Shown piece by piece: positions 12,701 through 22,486 of a stretch of 43,475 bases of DNA (position 1 is its first letter; every line of letters begins with the position of its first letter). The stretch comes from Chloromonas sp. AAM2 (lineage: Eukaryota; Chlorophyta; Chlorophyceae; Chlamydomonadales; Chlamydomonadaceae): NCBI GenBank assembly GCA_004335635.1, contig QAXH01006402.1, positions 2,502-45,976 of the forward strand. Direction: 5' to 3'. The notes under the pieces were generated by a model, which saw only the letters and a list, made by a program, of their open reading frames with translations, searched no databases and was not told the DNA's origin. Both the position numbers and the translations under genes were made by a program.

Positions 12701-12912
12701 TCGCCCTTTTCACAAACAAGCATGTGTGCCCATGTGAGTGCTGCATGTGCGCCAATTCTGATGCTTCGCAAGAAGGTGCCCTGCTGTGTTTTCTGCTTAT
12801 TCTGTTGTTTGCGAACTTATGGGGCAGTGGCAACTCACTTGGTTTCGTAAACAGTGAGCGTCAGGCTCTTGCTCAAATGCTCCAGAATCTGAGGCCGAGC
12901 CTTGGCATCCAT
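9759..12912 (-). CDS. WDR92: WDR92/DNAAF10, axonemal dynein preassembly factor (WD40)
   Basis: Eight exons join in phase: 12912-12839, 12522-12456, 12057-11830, 11514-11381, 11150-11051, 10736-10596, 10261-10109 and 9904-9759, about 347 residues (human protein 357). Landmarks match the family throughout: [123 protein letters not shown], and GVAGSVELL with [14 protein letters not shown]. The protein is a seven-bladed beta-propeller that works with R2TP-type co-chaperones in cytoplasmic assembly of axonemal dynein heavy chains. The last exon, needed for about ten residues after FDQTLR, was not resolved. The intron between exons 7 and 8 is 204 bases, a multiple of three, and has no stop in the reading frame. 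It is divergent from the ATP-grasp gene. Confidence 0.95.
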
Positions 12913-13471
12913 CCTCCTCCACGGTGGCACGAGGTAACTCCAGTACAGTCCAACTGGTAGTGTAGGTGGGGCTGATAGTGACACTGGTACAAGAGGTGCT
13001 TAGATGTGCATGGTGCAAGCCCTGCCCTTACTGCCCATGCTATATCCTATGCCGGCAGGTGCTCAATAGTTCATCACGCTCAACCCAAGGCAAAGCATGA
13101 GCCATGCGAATTCCAACAGGTCAAACTGATTTCAAACGTACCCCATGTGACCACCTTTTCGACAAGCTGATACGTGTACGTGTGTCTGGCTTGCTGTGTC
13201 TGCGAACTCTGTTTTTGTTCAGTCCTGCACCCGGAACGCCCCTACCCGGACTTTGCTGCCGGCATTCCGTATATTTTCGCCCAAACGAGGGTGACAGGCT
13301 TGGCAATATACACTGCGACTAGCACTTCGCATTGCAGACAGAGCCATCACAGCGGTACTTGCAAGATTCAAACCGTGATTCCGGAAGCTGGCCATTTGCT
13401 GACCTGGACTGGTTTCGCCAGACACGTCAGCGTAGCCAGATTCGTTTAGACAAAGGACCAAGGAACTGCCC
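12913..13471. promoter_or_regulatory. Shared divergent promoter region (WDR92 / ATP-grasp gene)
   Basis: These 559 bases separate the start codons of two genes transcribed away from each other, so both promoters must lie here. I see no clear TATA box or other firm element. The assignment rests on gene orientation only. Confidence 0.45.
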
Positions 13472-16400
13472 ATGGGCCGTGCATGTTGCGAGCCAGCGCT
13501 CGTATGGCTTCAGCCGTCTCATGTGGACGCAACAGCTCAGCATGGCGGCATGTCCACCTGCATGGACTCCAGTCAACACGAAGAACCATTTATCGACCCA
13601 GAGCTCCAGGGAAAGGTGGTCCTGCTCGTCCTGTGTGGCTCTCCAGGCCGCAGACGCATCCTAAGCCGCCTGCATGCAGCAGGCATGACGTTTGTGTGCT
13701 ACTCGCCAGATCCTAACAGGGGCTGGGCATCAGACCTGATCCAAGCGGAAAACTGGATAACAGGGCCTGTAGATGACGATGTGGCAGCAGTCAGCCATGT
13801 GCAGGCGTGGCTAGCTGCTGGTGCTGAAATGCGACTGTCCTACGCAAACCTGACACAGCAACAGCAAACAGCGCAGCAGAAGGGCCAGCACAGATGTTCA
13901 AGACACCGACGTACTCTTGATGGCATCATTTGCTATGATGAGTACGGAGTTGAGGTGAGATACACAGCAAGGAATGTGTAGCCGGCAGGTGACAAGGCGA
14001 GGCGCCGTAACTAGGCGCCCAAAAAAAAAAAGGAGAAATGACTAGGCGGCAATGACGCAAGGAGCAATGCAGCATGTTGTAAGCCGCATGCAGGGGGTAA
14101 AAGAAGGTTTCAGGCACAGGGCAGGGGGCGATGAAGGTGATCTTGGCACTGACGTGTAAGGATCAGGCCTTCTAAACTGGCAGCTCACAGCACAGACAAA
14201 AAAAAGAAGTTTGCCAGTTCTGGGACAATTCCTGGGACTGACGCTGGAACCGGTGTGTCTCAGCACATACACGCGTGTGACAATCCTGCTCATGGTGTAA
14301 GTAACGTGGTCGGGCAAGGGCAACATCACATGCTGAAGGCTTATCTCAGCGCTTTCATATTCTTTTGGTTCTTGCACAACTCATCTTACTCTACTCATCT
14401 TGCTTTACCAACAGTTGGTGTCGTCCATCACCATTCTTTGGTGACAATACGTTAGGTTGAATACAGGTCCCTCCGTTGTTATGGTTGCAGACATCCAGCC
14501 AGGAAAGGGATCAGGCAATTTCACCAGATGCAGGTTCAACCAGCGCTTGCATTCAACCATTGTTGTGTTCGTTGCAGCTCGCTGCCACACTCGGCCAGGC
14601 GCTGCACCTGCCCTACGCCAGTCCCCAGGTGGCGGCCGAGCTGCGCTGCAAGCACCTATTCAGGCGGGTTCAATGTTTGGTTGTGGCCCATAGACATGCG
14701 GACCACTCGCTTGCTACGTCTGGCTGCGGGCTGATCAGCATTGCCGGTAACAGGCCTCCCTTGTCTACGACTGTCGTGTTTCACTGGGCGAAGCCTTAGA
14801 GGGATTGCATGACACGTGCGTGGTGGTGGTTGGCATTCCTCGGCACGTCCCAGTCTGGTGACCTGGCACAAACCGTTGCATCTTCTTGATGCCCGCAGGT
14901 CTGTGTGCGCGGCAGGCGGTGTGGCGTGCCCCAGGTACATGCGGCTCAGTGGACCGCTGCAGAAGGAAGACGAACAGTTGGTCAGAGGCATGTGGTGAGT
15001 GATTTCTACACGTTCCATGTACTGCATGTGCTCGATGGAACAGGATACGTCACCCTGCCACCACGTAGTGTGATTGTGCTTGATTGGTTGTGCTTTCTGC
15101 TTACGGCTCAGCATTTGCAAGTTTGGCAACACCATGAGGCATCTCATCCCTGGACAGCTGCTAAGACGTAGAAGCCGTAGTTTTGTCTGCGAATCCAACC
15201 AGCCATACCATGTCCCCTGTGCTCTGCAGTTTCCCTGTTGTGGCCAAGCCGACGGCGTGTGCTGGTTCCTTCTCCGTTGTGCGCTGTGACACGCTTGAAG
15301 CGCTCAGGGCCGCAGCGCAGCGGTACTTTGCCGCCCTGCCGGCGTACCTCAGCGCCTTCGGGCTAACTAACAGCAGTGCGGCGTGCACCACCGGTGGCAT
15401 GGTGGTGGAGGAGCTGGTGGTGGGGAACGAGGTGGGACGCATGTCAGTACACGGCTTGCCGCTCACTTGTAGCTTAGCAGCCGTGTGTTGAATTCGTGGT
15501 GGGGTCGGAGCAGCAGGGGCTGTTGTGTTTTGCAGCAGTATCTGGTGTGTGGTCTGGTAGTAACCCCGTGTATAGACTGGGGTCTACTTCGTAGTTTACA
15601 CATGCTGTCAGTGACAGTTGTCCAGCAGTTTTTAAAACGGAACAACAGTTGTCCCACTCGCTGCAGCAGATGATGTCCGCCAGCTGACCAACTCGACTAT
15701 TCCCTGCAAGCTGCGCTGGCTATGGATTTGAAGGGGCTGATAGTACTGTGGCCCCCGCAGGTCGACATTGACTGTGTGGTGGTTCGAGGCCAGCTGATGT
15801 TTGCGGCGGTGAGCGACAACCACCCCCCGCCACCCTTGGACGACAGCCATGTGTTCGTGGAGCGGGGCGGACGCAGCCCTTCCACGCTTCCACACCAGCA
15901 ACAGGTGAGAGGCTGGATGGGGCAGGCCATGTTCAATACAGTGGAGGGGTGGACCCTCTGGACAGGCAAGACCAACATCAACACTATAAGTACTGTAGAT
16001 TGAAGTGACATCCTGACATGGAGACATGGATTTGGCCAGATCTGCATGTCAAGACGTGCTTTCATATTAAACATGATGGCTCAAAAAGCTGAATCACATC
16101 GTCCACGTGCATATCTCACCCACAGGCGGACCTGTTGCGGCTGGCCAGGGACGTGGTTGGTCTATGGGGCACAGGACTGTCCGGGGTATTCCATCTCGAG
16201 GCTTTTTCCACGCCAAGTGGGCCCGTTCCAATAGAGATCAATGGGCGCATCGGCGGCGCAGAAACGTACACGAATGTTCTAGCGGTGTGGGGCGTTGACC
16301 TTGGAATTCAGGCGGCACGCATTGCGCTGGGCTTGGCGCCTCGCTTGCCACACCTGACGATTCTAGACCTACCTGTATCGCTGCAATGCGAGCCTATTAA

Positions 16401-17907
16401 TGCTGCAGCTGGTGCAGCGGCAGTGAAGCAGGGCTTGGTACAAGGGCAGGTGCAGAAGCGCCATTTGGCACACCGGATACTGGGGGGGAAAGATCGACCA
16501 CTACCAGCTGAGTGCAAACGGCCTGCGGCCGACTATGATGAGCAGGAAGAGCCGCCCCACACAGGTAGCATGCAGCCCACAGCTGAGCTCCTACGTCAAT
16601 TGGCGCATCAACTGAATGAACTGGTGCCGTTGTCCGCGGAGACTCTAGACGCTCAGCAGAGGTGCCTTACACCGACCGCATCTTCGCCCAGCTGCATGAC
16701 GAACGCCACGTGTTCCGTATGCGGCAGCTCGCGCTCTTCTTCTTGCGAACGCACATGCCGAGAAGAAGTGAACAATTCAATGCACCTTCCCACCTTGAAT
16801 GCGCCCATCGGATCACATCTGCTAACTGACTGGCTGTCACCACAAGAATCTCAAGCCACACAGCCCGACGCCTCAACGGTGGTCGTTGTTTCTCAGGCAC
16901 CGCTTGAGCCGGCGTTGGATGGTAGGCATGCGGACGTTGACCCTCGGACGACTGAACGGATGGTAAAGTTGAAGTCGCTCGGAGCGTGCGAACCTGGAAG
17001 GCGTCAAGGACTTGTGGCGGCGACCTCCGATCCGCTGCACGGCGCTGTTGCAACATGTCTGCGGTACGCCCGACCCTTGGCGCACGTACATAGCATCAAT
17101 TTCGTGCCTGACTGGCACGGCGAGGGAGTCGTGGAGGTGTTTGAAATGAGCGACGCTGCGAGGCAGTCCGACAATTACGTGGACTCGGTGAGTGCATGGC
17201 AGTCAAGTATGACCATAGTATGTCTAAACCAACCGCTGCATGGCGGTCAAATATGGCTATAGTCTGTCTGAACCGACCGCTGCATGGCGGTCAAATATGA
17301 CCATAATCTGTCTGAACCGACCGCTGCATGACGGTCAAGCATGACCATAGTCTGTCTAAACCGACTGCTGCATGGCGGTCGATTTGGGGCACGGCGCTGT
17401 CATACTTGGAAAAGTTGTCATCCAGAGTCGTGTATTTGCCAGTGTATGGTGCGAGGTCAGCGAGCTTGGTTCCTGTGCGTGCAGTTGAGCGTGGGCTTCC
17501 GTCGAGACTCGTCCAGGGGCTAGACTCTGATTTCATCTTGATCTCGGCAGCATGTGTCGAACACACGTCTGGACGGTGTTCATCAGACATCCCTGGCTGT
17601 CCCTTGTCATGTTGCTTGGGCTTTCCCTTGCCGCACAATCTCATGTTGCCCGCACGCCGCAAGCTCGCGGCCAGCCGTTAGGTCGTCAACACCAGCGTTT
17701 GCCTGTCATGTGCGCGCGCAGGAGCTTTACTATGGACCCGGGGCGACCGTCAAGCTTCCACCTGCGGGCTACAGCGCGCTGGGATGGATGGTTGCACGTG
17801 GCAGCAACACCAAGGAGGCAGACGAGGCCATCCAGGCACTCATGCAGGGCATCACCATAACCCTAAGGCCTCCAGCACCCTCGTCTCCAACACGTCAACT
17901 GCCGTAA
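13472..17907 (+). CDS. Carnosine synthase-like ATP-grasp ligase
   Basis: Seven exons join in phase: 13472-13954, 14578-14663, 14899-14994, 15230-15431, 15761-15904, 16126-17187 and 17722-17907, about 752 residues. The order matches CARNS1-type ATP-grasp enzymes: a Rossmann-like start (SPGRRRILSRLHAAGM), LDGIICYDEYGVE, LHLPYASPQ, ATP-binding FPVVAKPTACAGS (Lys228), MVVEELVVGNE (Glu282-283), and the metal-binding PIEINGRIGGAET (Glu374, Asn376, Arg378). The C-terminus carries GYSALGWMVARG. Such enzymes join an amino acid or beta-alanine to another amino acid using ATP; the substrate cannot be read from sequence. Between the core and the C-terminal segment lies about 200 residues rich in Ser, Cys and Gln that is not typical. 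Intron 2 appears to use a GC donor (CAG|GCGGGT); all others are GT-AG. An in-frame later ATG near 13550 could be the true start. Confidence 0.85.
17194..17381. repeat. 44-bp minisatellite in the last intron of the ATP-grasp gene
   Basis: Units begin with GCATGGCGGTCAAATATGACC at 17194, 17238, 17282, 17326 and 17370, an exact 44-base period with about 4.3 copies and few differences. Each unit contains the short inverted repeat GGTCA-N4-TGACC. Confidence 0.92.
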
Positions 17908-17939
17908 TGTGCCAGAGCAGCCTTCCGTCCTTAGCTTGT

Positions 17940-18640
17940 TTTGTGTGATTTCCCTGCAGCCGGTAAAAAGCTCCTTGGCATTTCAATGAATGATCCATGC
18001 GAGCCACTTATTGCACTCTGTTACCGGCAGTGCGAGTGCCGTCCGTGTGGTGCATTCACTGCTGGTTGGACCACTTGCCCAGTGCATCAATCACCAGTGC
18101 TTCTAGCCGTCGTTGTCTGGAAACGCGTCAAGGCGTTTGCCGGCCACCATTCTCACTTTGTCAGGGCAGAATGCGATGCTCGTAGTCAGGCTGTGCTCTG
18201 CAGGTTGCATTGCTCTCTGCTGAGGCCGTTTGGCACATCATGTGGCATGCCTCTCTTGCGTACGTGTTTAGCCATGTCGGTGATGTGACGGAACAAGTGG
18301 TGATCTACACCCGTGCTTAGCAATGACGGATGGAATCCAGTGCCGGGTGGGAATGGGTGCGGGATGAGCTGGCCGAGCGAGATTGCATGGAGAACCTTGG
18401 AATCACTCTGTAAGTACTTGTGACAAAGGTTGTGGATTGCTGGCGATTAGTTGGGACTAGTTTTTGCATGCTGGCCTGAGCAGTAGAAGCAACGCAGACA
18501 TGGCTTTGGTTGCAGAAGACAGAGTCGCAAAGCATGTGTTCAAGACCTTTCAATGCCACCACCTTGGACCCGTTCAGCTGGCGCGTCATTTGGACTGTGC
18601 TTTTGATTCCGGAACTTTCTTGTGCATTGTATCCTAGAGT
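17940..18640 (+). pseudogene. Unassigned coding remnants downstream of the ATP-grasp gene
   Basis: Several stop-free, protein-like stretches lie in different frames: VWKRVKAFAGHHSHFVRAE (about 18115-18190), EAVWHIMWHASLAYVFSHVG (about 18220-18290), WEWVRDELAERDCMENLG (about 18345-18410) and HVFKTFQCHHLGPVQLARH (about 18530-18590). One is preceded by a good acceptor (CTGCAG at 18204) and one is followed by GTAAGT. The frames cannot be joined by phase-correct splicing, so this may be a decayed gene or a gene with assembly indels. I do not recognise the family. No poly(A) signal for the upstream gene is seen close to its stop. Confidence 0.3.
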
Positions 18641-18763
18641 GCTTGGTTGGTTGGTGCCAGACAGTGAGGAGCCGTGGAAGCAAAAGAATGGTGTATGTGT
18701 CTGTTCTTTTTTGATTAGAATAGCCTGCCTCCTAAAAAAACCGCTATATGCGGGTGCAATGAC

Positions 18764-18795
18764 TACAGTGGAAGGCCCTTTATCCGATCACATTT
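18764..18795 (+). repeat. Possible left terminal inverted repeat of a pogo-like element
   Basis: TA followed by CAGTGGAAGGCCCTTTATCC resembles the CAGT-starting terminal repeats of pogo/Tigger-type elements, which insert at TA. It lies about 320 bases beyond the transposase remnant. I could not find the matching inverted copy on the right side, so this is tentative. Confidence 0.25.
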
Positions 18796-19087
18796 GATTA
18801 CACTATCCATTCACCTCCAAACTTCGCGCCACTCGACATGAATGACTGCCTCGCAACACGTACAAAGCTCCTACAGAAGTGCGTTGGCTTCTAGTGGTGC
18901 GTGCCACTCCTGTCAAAAGTACTGTGCTAAACTATACAGGTATGCTTGCGGACCTGTTATACGATCATGACTGCAGTAGCCTCACAGCTCACATCAGCTG
19001 CCCATCTACATCACAGATCATCAGGTGCTGCTACTGCTGGTGACAGCTTGCTGCTTCTTGAGCGAGAGCAGCAGTATCATCATAATC

Positions 19088-20983
19088 ACATGGCTTCGCG
19101 CACTTGCAGTGCGGCACCAATGGCTACCTTGCGGCGTTTAGATCCTGGCTCTGACGCTGGTTGATTGCTCTGCTTGTGCTGCCGCTTGTCCAGCCGCTCG
19201 GCTTCCTTGGCCAGGCGTGCGGCTTCTTTTGTTGCTTTGACAGCTTCCCTTGCAACCCGCTTCGCAGTTTTAGCAGCATCTTCTTGCATCTTCTTGGCTC
19301 TTAACGCAGCTGCTTTAGCAATCCTTTGGTCTTGCTTTGCTTTTTGCTTCGCCTCCTTCTGTGCTGCAGCTGTGGCTTGCTTTGTTTGGTATGCTGCACT
19401 AGTTATCAGGCGAGGAACCAAGATCAATGGCTCTGCTTAGTGCTCTTGGTGTGGACATGGGTTGGCAGACGCAGGATATCTGAAATGGAGCGTCGCACAC
19501 CACTCCGGTCGGCTTCGTCAGCGAGGCCGGCCGCCCTGCTTGCTGGTCCACCGGTATGCAGCCCTGAATGACCGGCATCACTGTCTGATGAGCTTGCGTT
19601 GTCGTCGTCTGATGAGCTGGCATCACCTTCACAATCTTTGTCCTCCACAGCCCGGGGTGCTGGCACGGTATTAGCTGTGGCAGCAGCAGCCTGCTGCTGC
19701 AGCTGGTTATCATCCACCAGGGGTAGCTTGTTCAAGATGGCGTCCTCATCAACTGGCCAAAGCCCCGTCTTGGCAAAGCACCTCGATAGCGCCTCTGGCG
19801 TGGTGGTGCTAACCCAGGCTTCCCCAACTAGCTGCAAGAACTTCTGCTTGGGCCCTTCACGTTCTGCTTGGCACGGAGCTTGCCGAGCACTGTCTTGAAG
19901 GCCCTGAAGTGCTGATCCCATGGCTGCAAGAGTTCTGACAACTTGCCAGGAAACAGCAGGATTTCGATGCCCATTCTGCGTGAGAGGCATGGCCATCACA
20001 TACAACGAGCAAGGGGTTGGCAGGACTGACACCCCCAGGGATATGCTCAGCAATGTGATCCAGGTACTGTTCCATGATGTCGGCGTTGATGAAGCAGCTC
20101 TTGGGGTTGCACACAAACATGGCATCGGGAATTGTGTCCCTAGCAAGCCTGAGGGGGTTTTCCCTGGTACGCTTGCCTTTTTGGATGAACGCAGATGGCA
20201 GCACGACGTTCGGGGTGGCAGCTGCTATACAGGTGATGGATTCCCGAGTCACGTTGGTGGACGCTCCTGAGCTCCGCTTGATTGAGCCCTTGGTACCTTT
20301 CAACACGACCCCTTTGGGACTGAAGCCTGTCTGCTGCAAGCCTGTCTCATCAAAATTGAGCACGCGCACGATTTTGCCCTTGATAAACTTGCCGGCCATG
20401 CTCTTGTACTCCGCAAAGAACGCCACGACGCTGTCCCTGGTCAGGCTTGCAGTACGTTCACTGTCTTGCTGAGCAACTGCCCTGAGGCTGAGCTTGTGCT
20501 GAACTTTGAAGCGCTTCCACCACTTCTCACTAGCAATGCCATTGGGCCACTTGGGCTTCCTGCGTGCCTGTTTAGCACACCCAGCTTCAATTTCAGCAGC
20601 AGCGGCCCTGACGTGTTCCCTGGTCACGGTGAGCTGCAAGCAGTGCATGTTTGTAATCCAGCCGATGATTTGTTCTTCAGCGTCAGCAGTGAGAAAACTT
20701 CGGGCGCCGCGCCTTGCATACAGGCTCTTAACTTTGCCATTTAGGTGTTCGTGTAAGGCACGTCGTATTTGGCGGCAGCGTGCCTCATGCTGAGCTTCTG
20801 CTCCCGTACATCAGCAATAGCCTGCTGCATTTGAGCAAGCGCCCAAGACCTGGCGTTCGGCTGCTTGTTCGACTGCTTGCGGGGCTTGGGCGACAAAGGC
20901 TGTGAGGTAACAAACAACACGGCAGGTGAGCTCGAGCAGTTGTTCCGTGTCGATGTAGCTGCAAGAGCCAAATTTTCAGACAC
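19088..20983 (-). pseudogene. Decayed pogo/Tigger-like DDE transposase
   Basis: Reading on the minus strand, an N-terminal helix-turn-helix region (MQQAIADVREQKLSMRHAAA) is followed by a CENP-B-like part (KWPNGIASEKWWKRFKVQHK). Then come the DDE catalytic blocks VLNFDETGLQQTGF (first Asp) and LLVVCDGHASH (second Asp), a segment ending LQPWDQHFRAFK, and TGLWPVDEDAI. The tail is acidic, then Lys/Ala/Glu-rich and probably coiled. This is the pogo/Tigger branch of the Tc1/mariner superfamily, a cut-and-paste transposase. The coding frame changes at about 20755, 19970, 19865 and 19425, so this copy cannot make a full-length protein as assembled. The start lies near 20983. The element is flanked by no recognised host gene within about 1 kb. 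Confidence 0.75.
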
Positions 20984-21324
20984 TGAGGTGCGTTAACCAG
21001 CTGCTGAAAAGGATGGGTCCAGTGCTGGACATGAAACACAAATAACTGGAGACAGGGTTTAGGGACATTTCAGTTTCTTGCAAATCTCATCATATATACA
21101 AACCTTGTACTCAGACTTAGGTCTAGGCCACCAGAAAGCCAGAAGGCCTGGCTTGCATGCAAGCTGTCTGACTGACAGGTGTGTTACAGGTCAGTTTATA
21201 GTCACTAACACGCTTGGGAACTGACTTCATGCCCCACATGATGATGATGATGATTTGGAGTTTTCGTTTGATGTTTCGCCTGTGCGTTTATGTGCCTCGA
21301 ATTCAAATGTCATGCCAAGTGTAA

Positions 21325-21612
21325 ATGATGACAATGTCAAAATCCGGTGGTACAGACACTACATCAACTGTGGTACTCGTACAGGCATCCATGAATTATG
21401 TCGGTACTCGTGTAGGCCAAGACATTGCTGACGTAGACACCTGCCTGATGCGAAACATGCAGACAGAGTTTGCTGCGCTGGAACCACTGTGTGTCTCAGG
21501 TATTTGTTACAGCAGTGTAGCAGGTGTGTTGTTGATCACTGAAGCTACAGAACAAATGTGGTTTGTGGGAAACATGGCTAGTTTGACAGCTGAACAGGTG
21601 AAAAATCTGTGA
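21325..21612 (+). CDS. Small hypothetical ORF, 95 aa
   Basis: An ATG-started 95-residue frame rich in Thr, Ser, Met and Val, with no domain I recognise. It lies between the transposon remnant and a minus-strand small ORF. The two are convergent. It may be chance. Confidence 0.18.
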   Translation: MMTMSKSGGTDTTSTVVLVQASMNYVGTRVGQDIADVDTCLMRNMQTEFAALEPLCVSGICYSSVAGVLLITEATEQMWFVGNMASLTAEQVKNL

Positions 21613-21719
21613 GTCATTTGCACGCAATTGCCATAGCCCTTTAGCACCATTTCTACACATCTGCGCTCGCCATGATTTACATTTGATCAAATGCCTCATC
21701 ACAAACCAAGGACAAAACC

Positions 21720-21941
21720 TTAAAAGCTGAGCACAGCCGCGACGACACCGCAGATGGCGATAGCATGGTTGGAAAAGCCTATCCCTAACACAGCAACCAC
21801 TAAGCTGACCAGCAAAGAGACCAAGGTAACCCTTCCGCCGATCCACTTGAACTTTGCAGCCCACAGAGCAGCCCTGCTATCGGTTCTCCTTTGAATGTCT
21901 GCTTCCGTTGCATCTTTTTGGCATTCAATAAAAAAAGGCAT
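21720..21941 (-). CDS. Small hypothetical membrane protein, 73 aa
   Basis: An ATG-started frame with a charged N-terminal half (Lys, Asp, Glu, Arg around residues 8-35) and then two hydrophobic stretches (about residues 37-53 and 55-72) separated by a short polar turn. This is consistent with a small membrane protein with a hairpin. No family is recognised and no introns are evident. It could be a fragment of a larger or mobile gene. Confidence 0.3.
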   Translation of the reverse strand: MPFFIECQKDATEADIQRRTDSRAALWAAKFKWIGGRVTLVSLLVSLVVAVLGIGFSNHAIAICGVVAAVLSF

Positions 21942-22486
21942 GAGACCCGTCAGCTAGCGACGTTTGTGCTCCACTACGTGGGGTGGGTCCTGCTCCATCA
22001 TATTCTGCAAATGGTGGTGGTCAGAGAGTGTTGTGTAAGTTCATGACATCGCTACACGCTCGTCATGAGGCTGCATGCGTCTGTATGCGTCTGTGTGGGA
22101 CTGCATGGGGCTGTTTTGGGACTGCATGGGGTTGCATGCAGGAGAAGGGCTTGCTTACCTGTGCCCTTCAGTCAAACACCTCGTCCCTCTGTGCTGCAGA
22201 GTAGACTGAACTCCACTGCTGCACAGTAGAAAGAACTGCATCAATCAACAATCAACGTACGCATTCAAAGGCGCTGATCATCACCCCTTCACAAATTGCT
22301 CTGCTTGGACCTGGGCTTCAGTTCTGTGTGAGTTGGCTTGCGTTCTGTTGTGCATCTAGCCTCTCGATGCATCCACCTCTCGGAGCACCGTCCTCCGTTG
22401 TGACAAATTTTGATTTTCTGCAACCAGAATAGCCAAAGCTCTGAGTTCTGCTCATTCAACCACTTAAGCATGCACTTACTTCGCAG

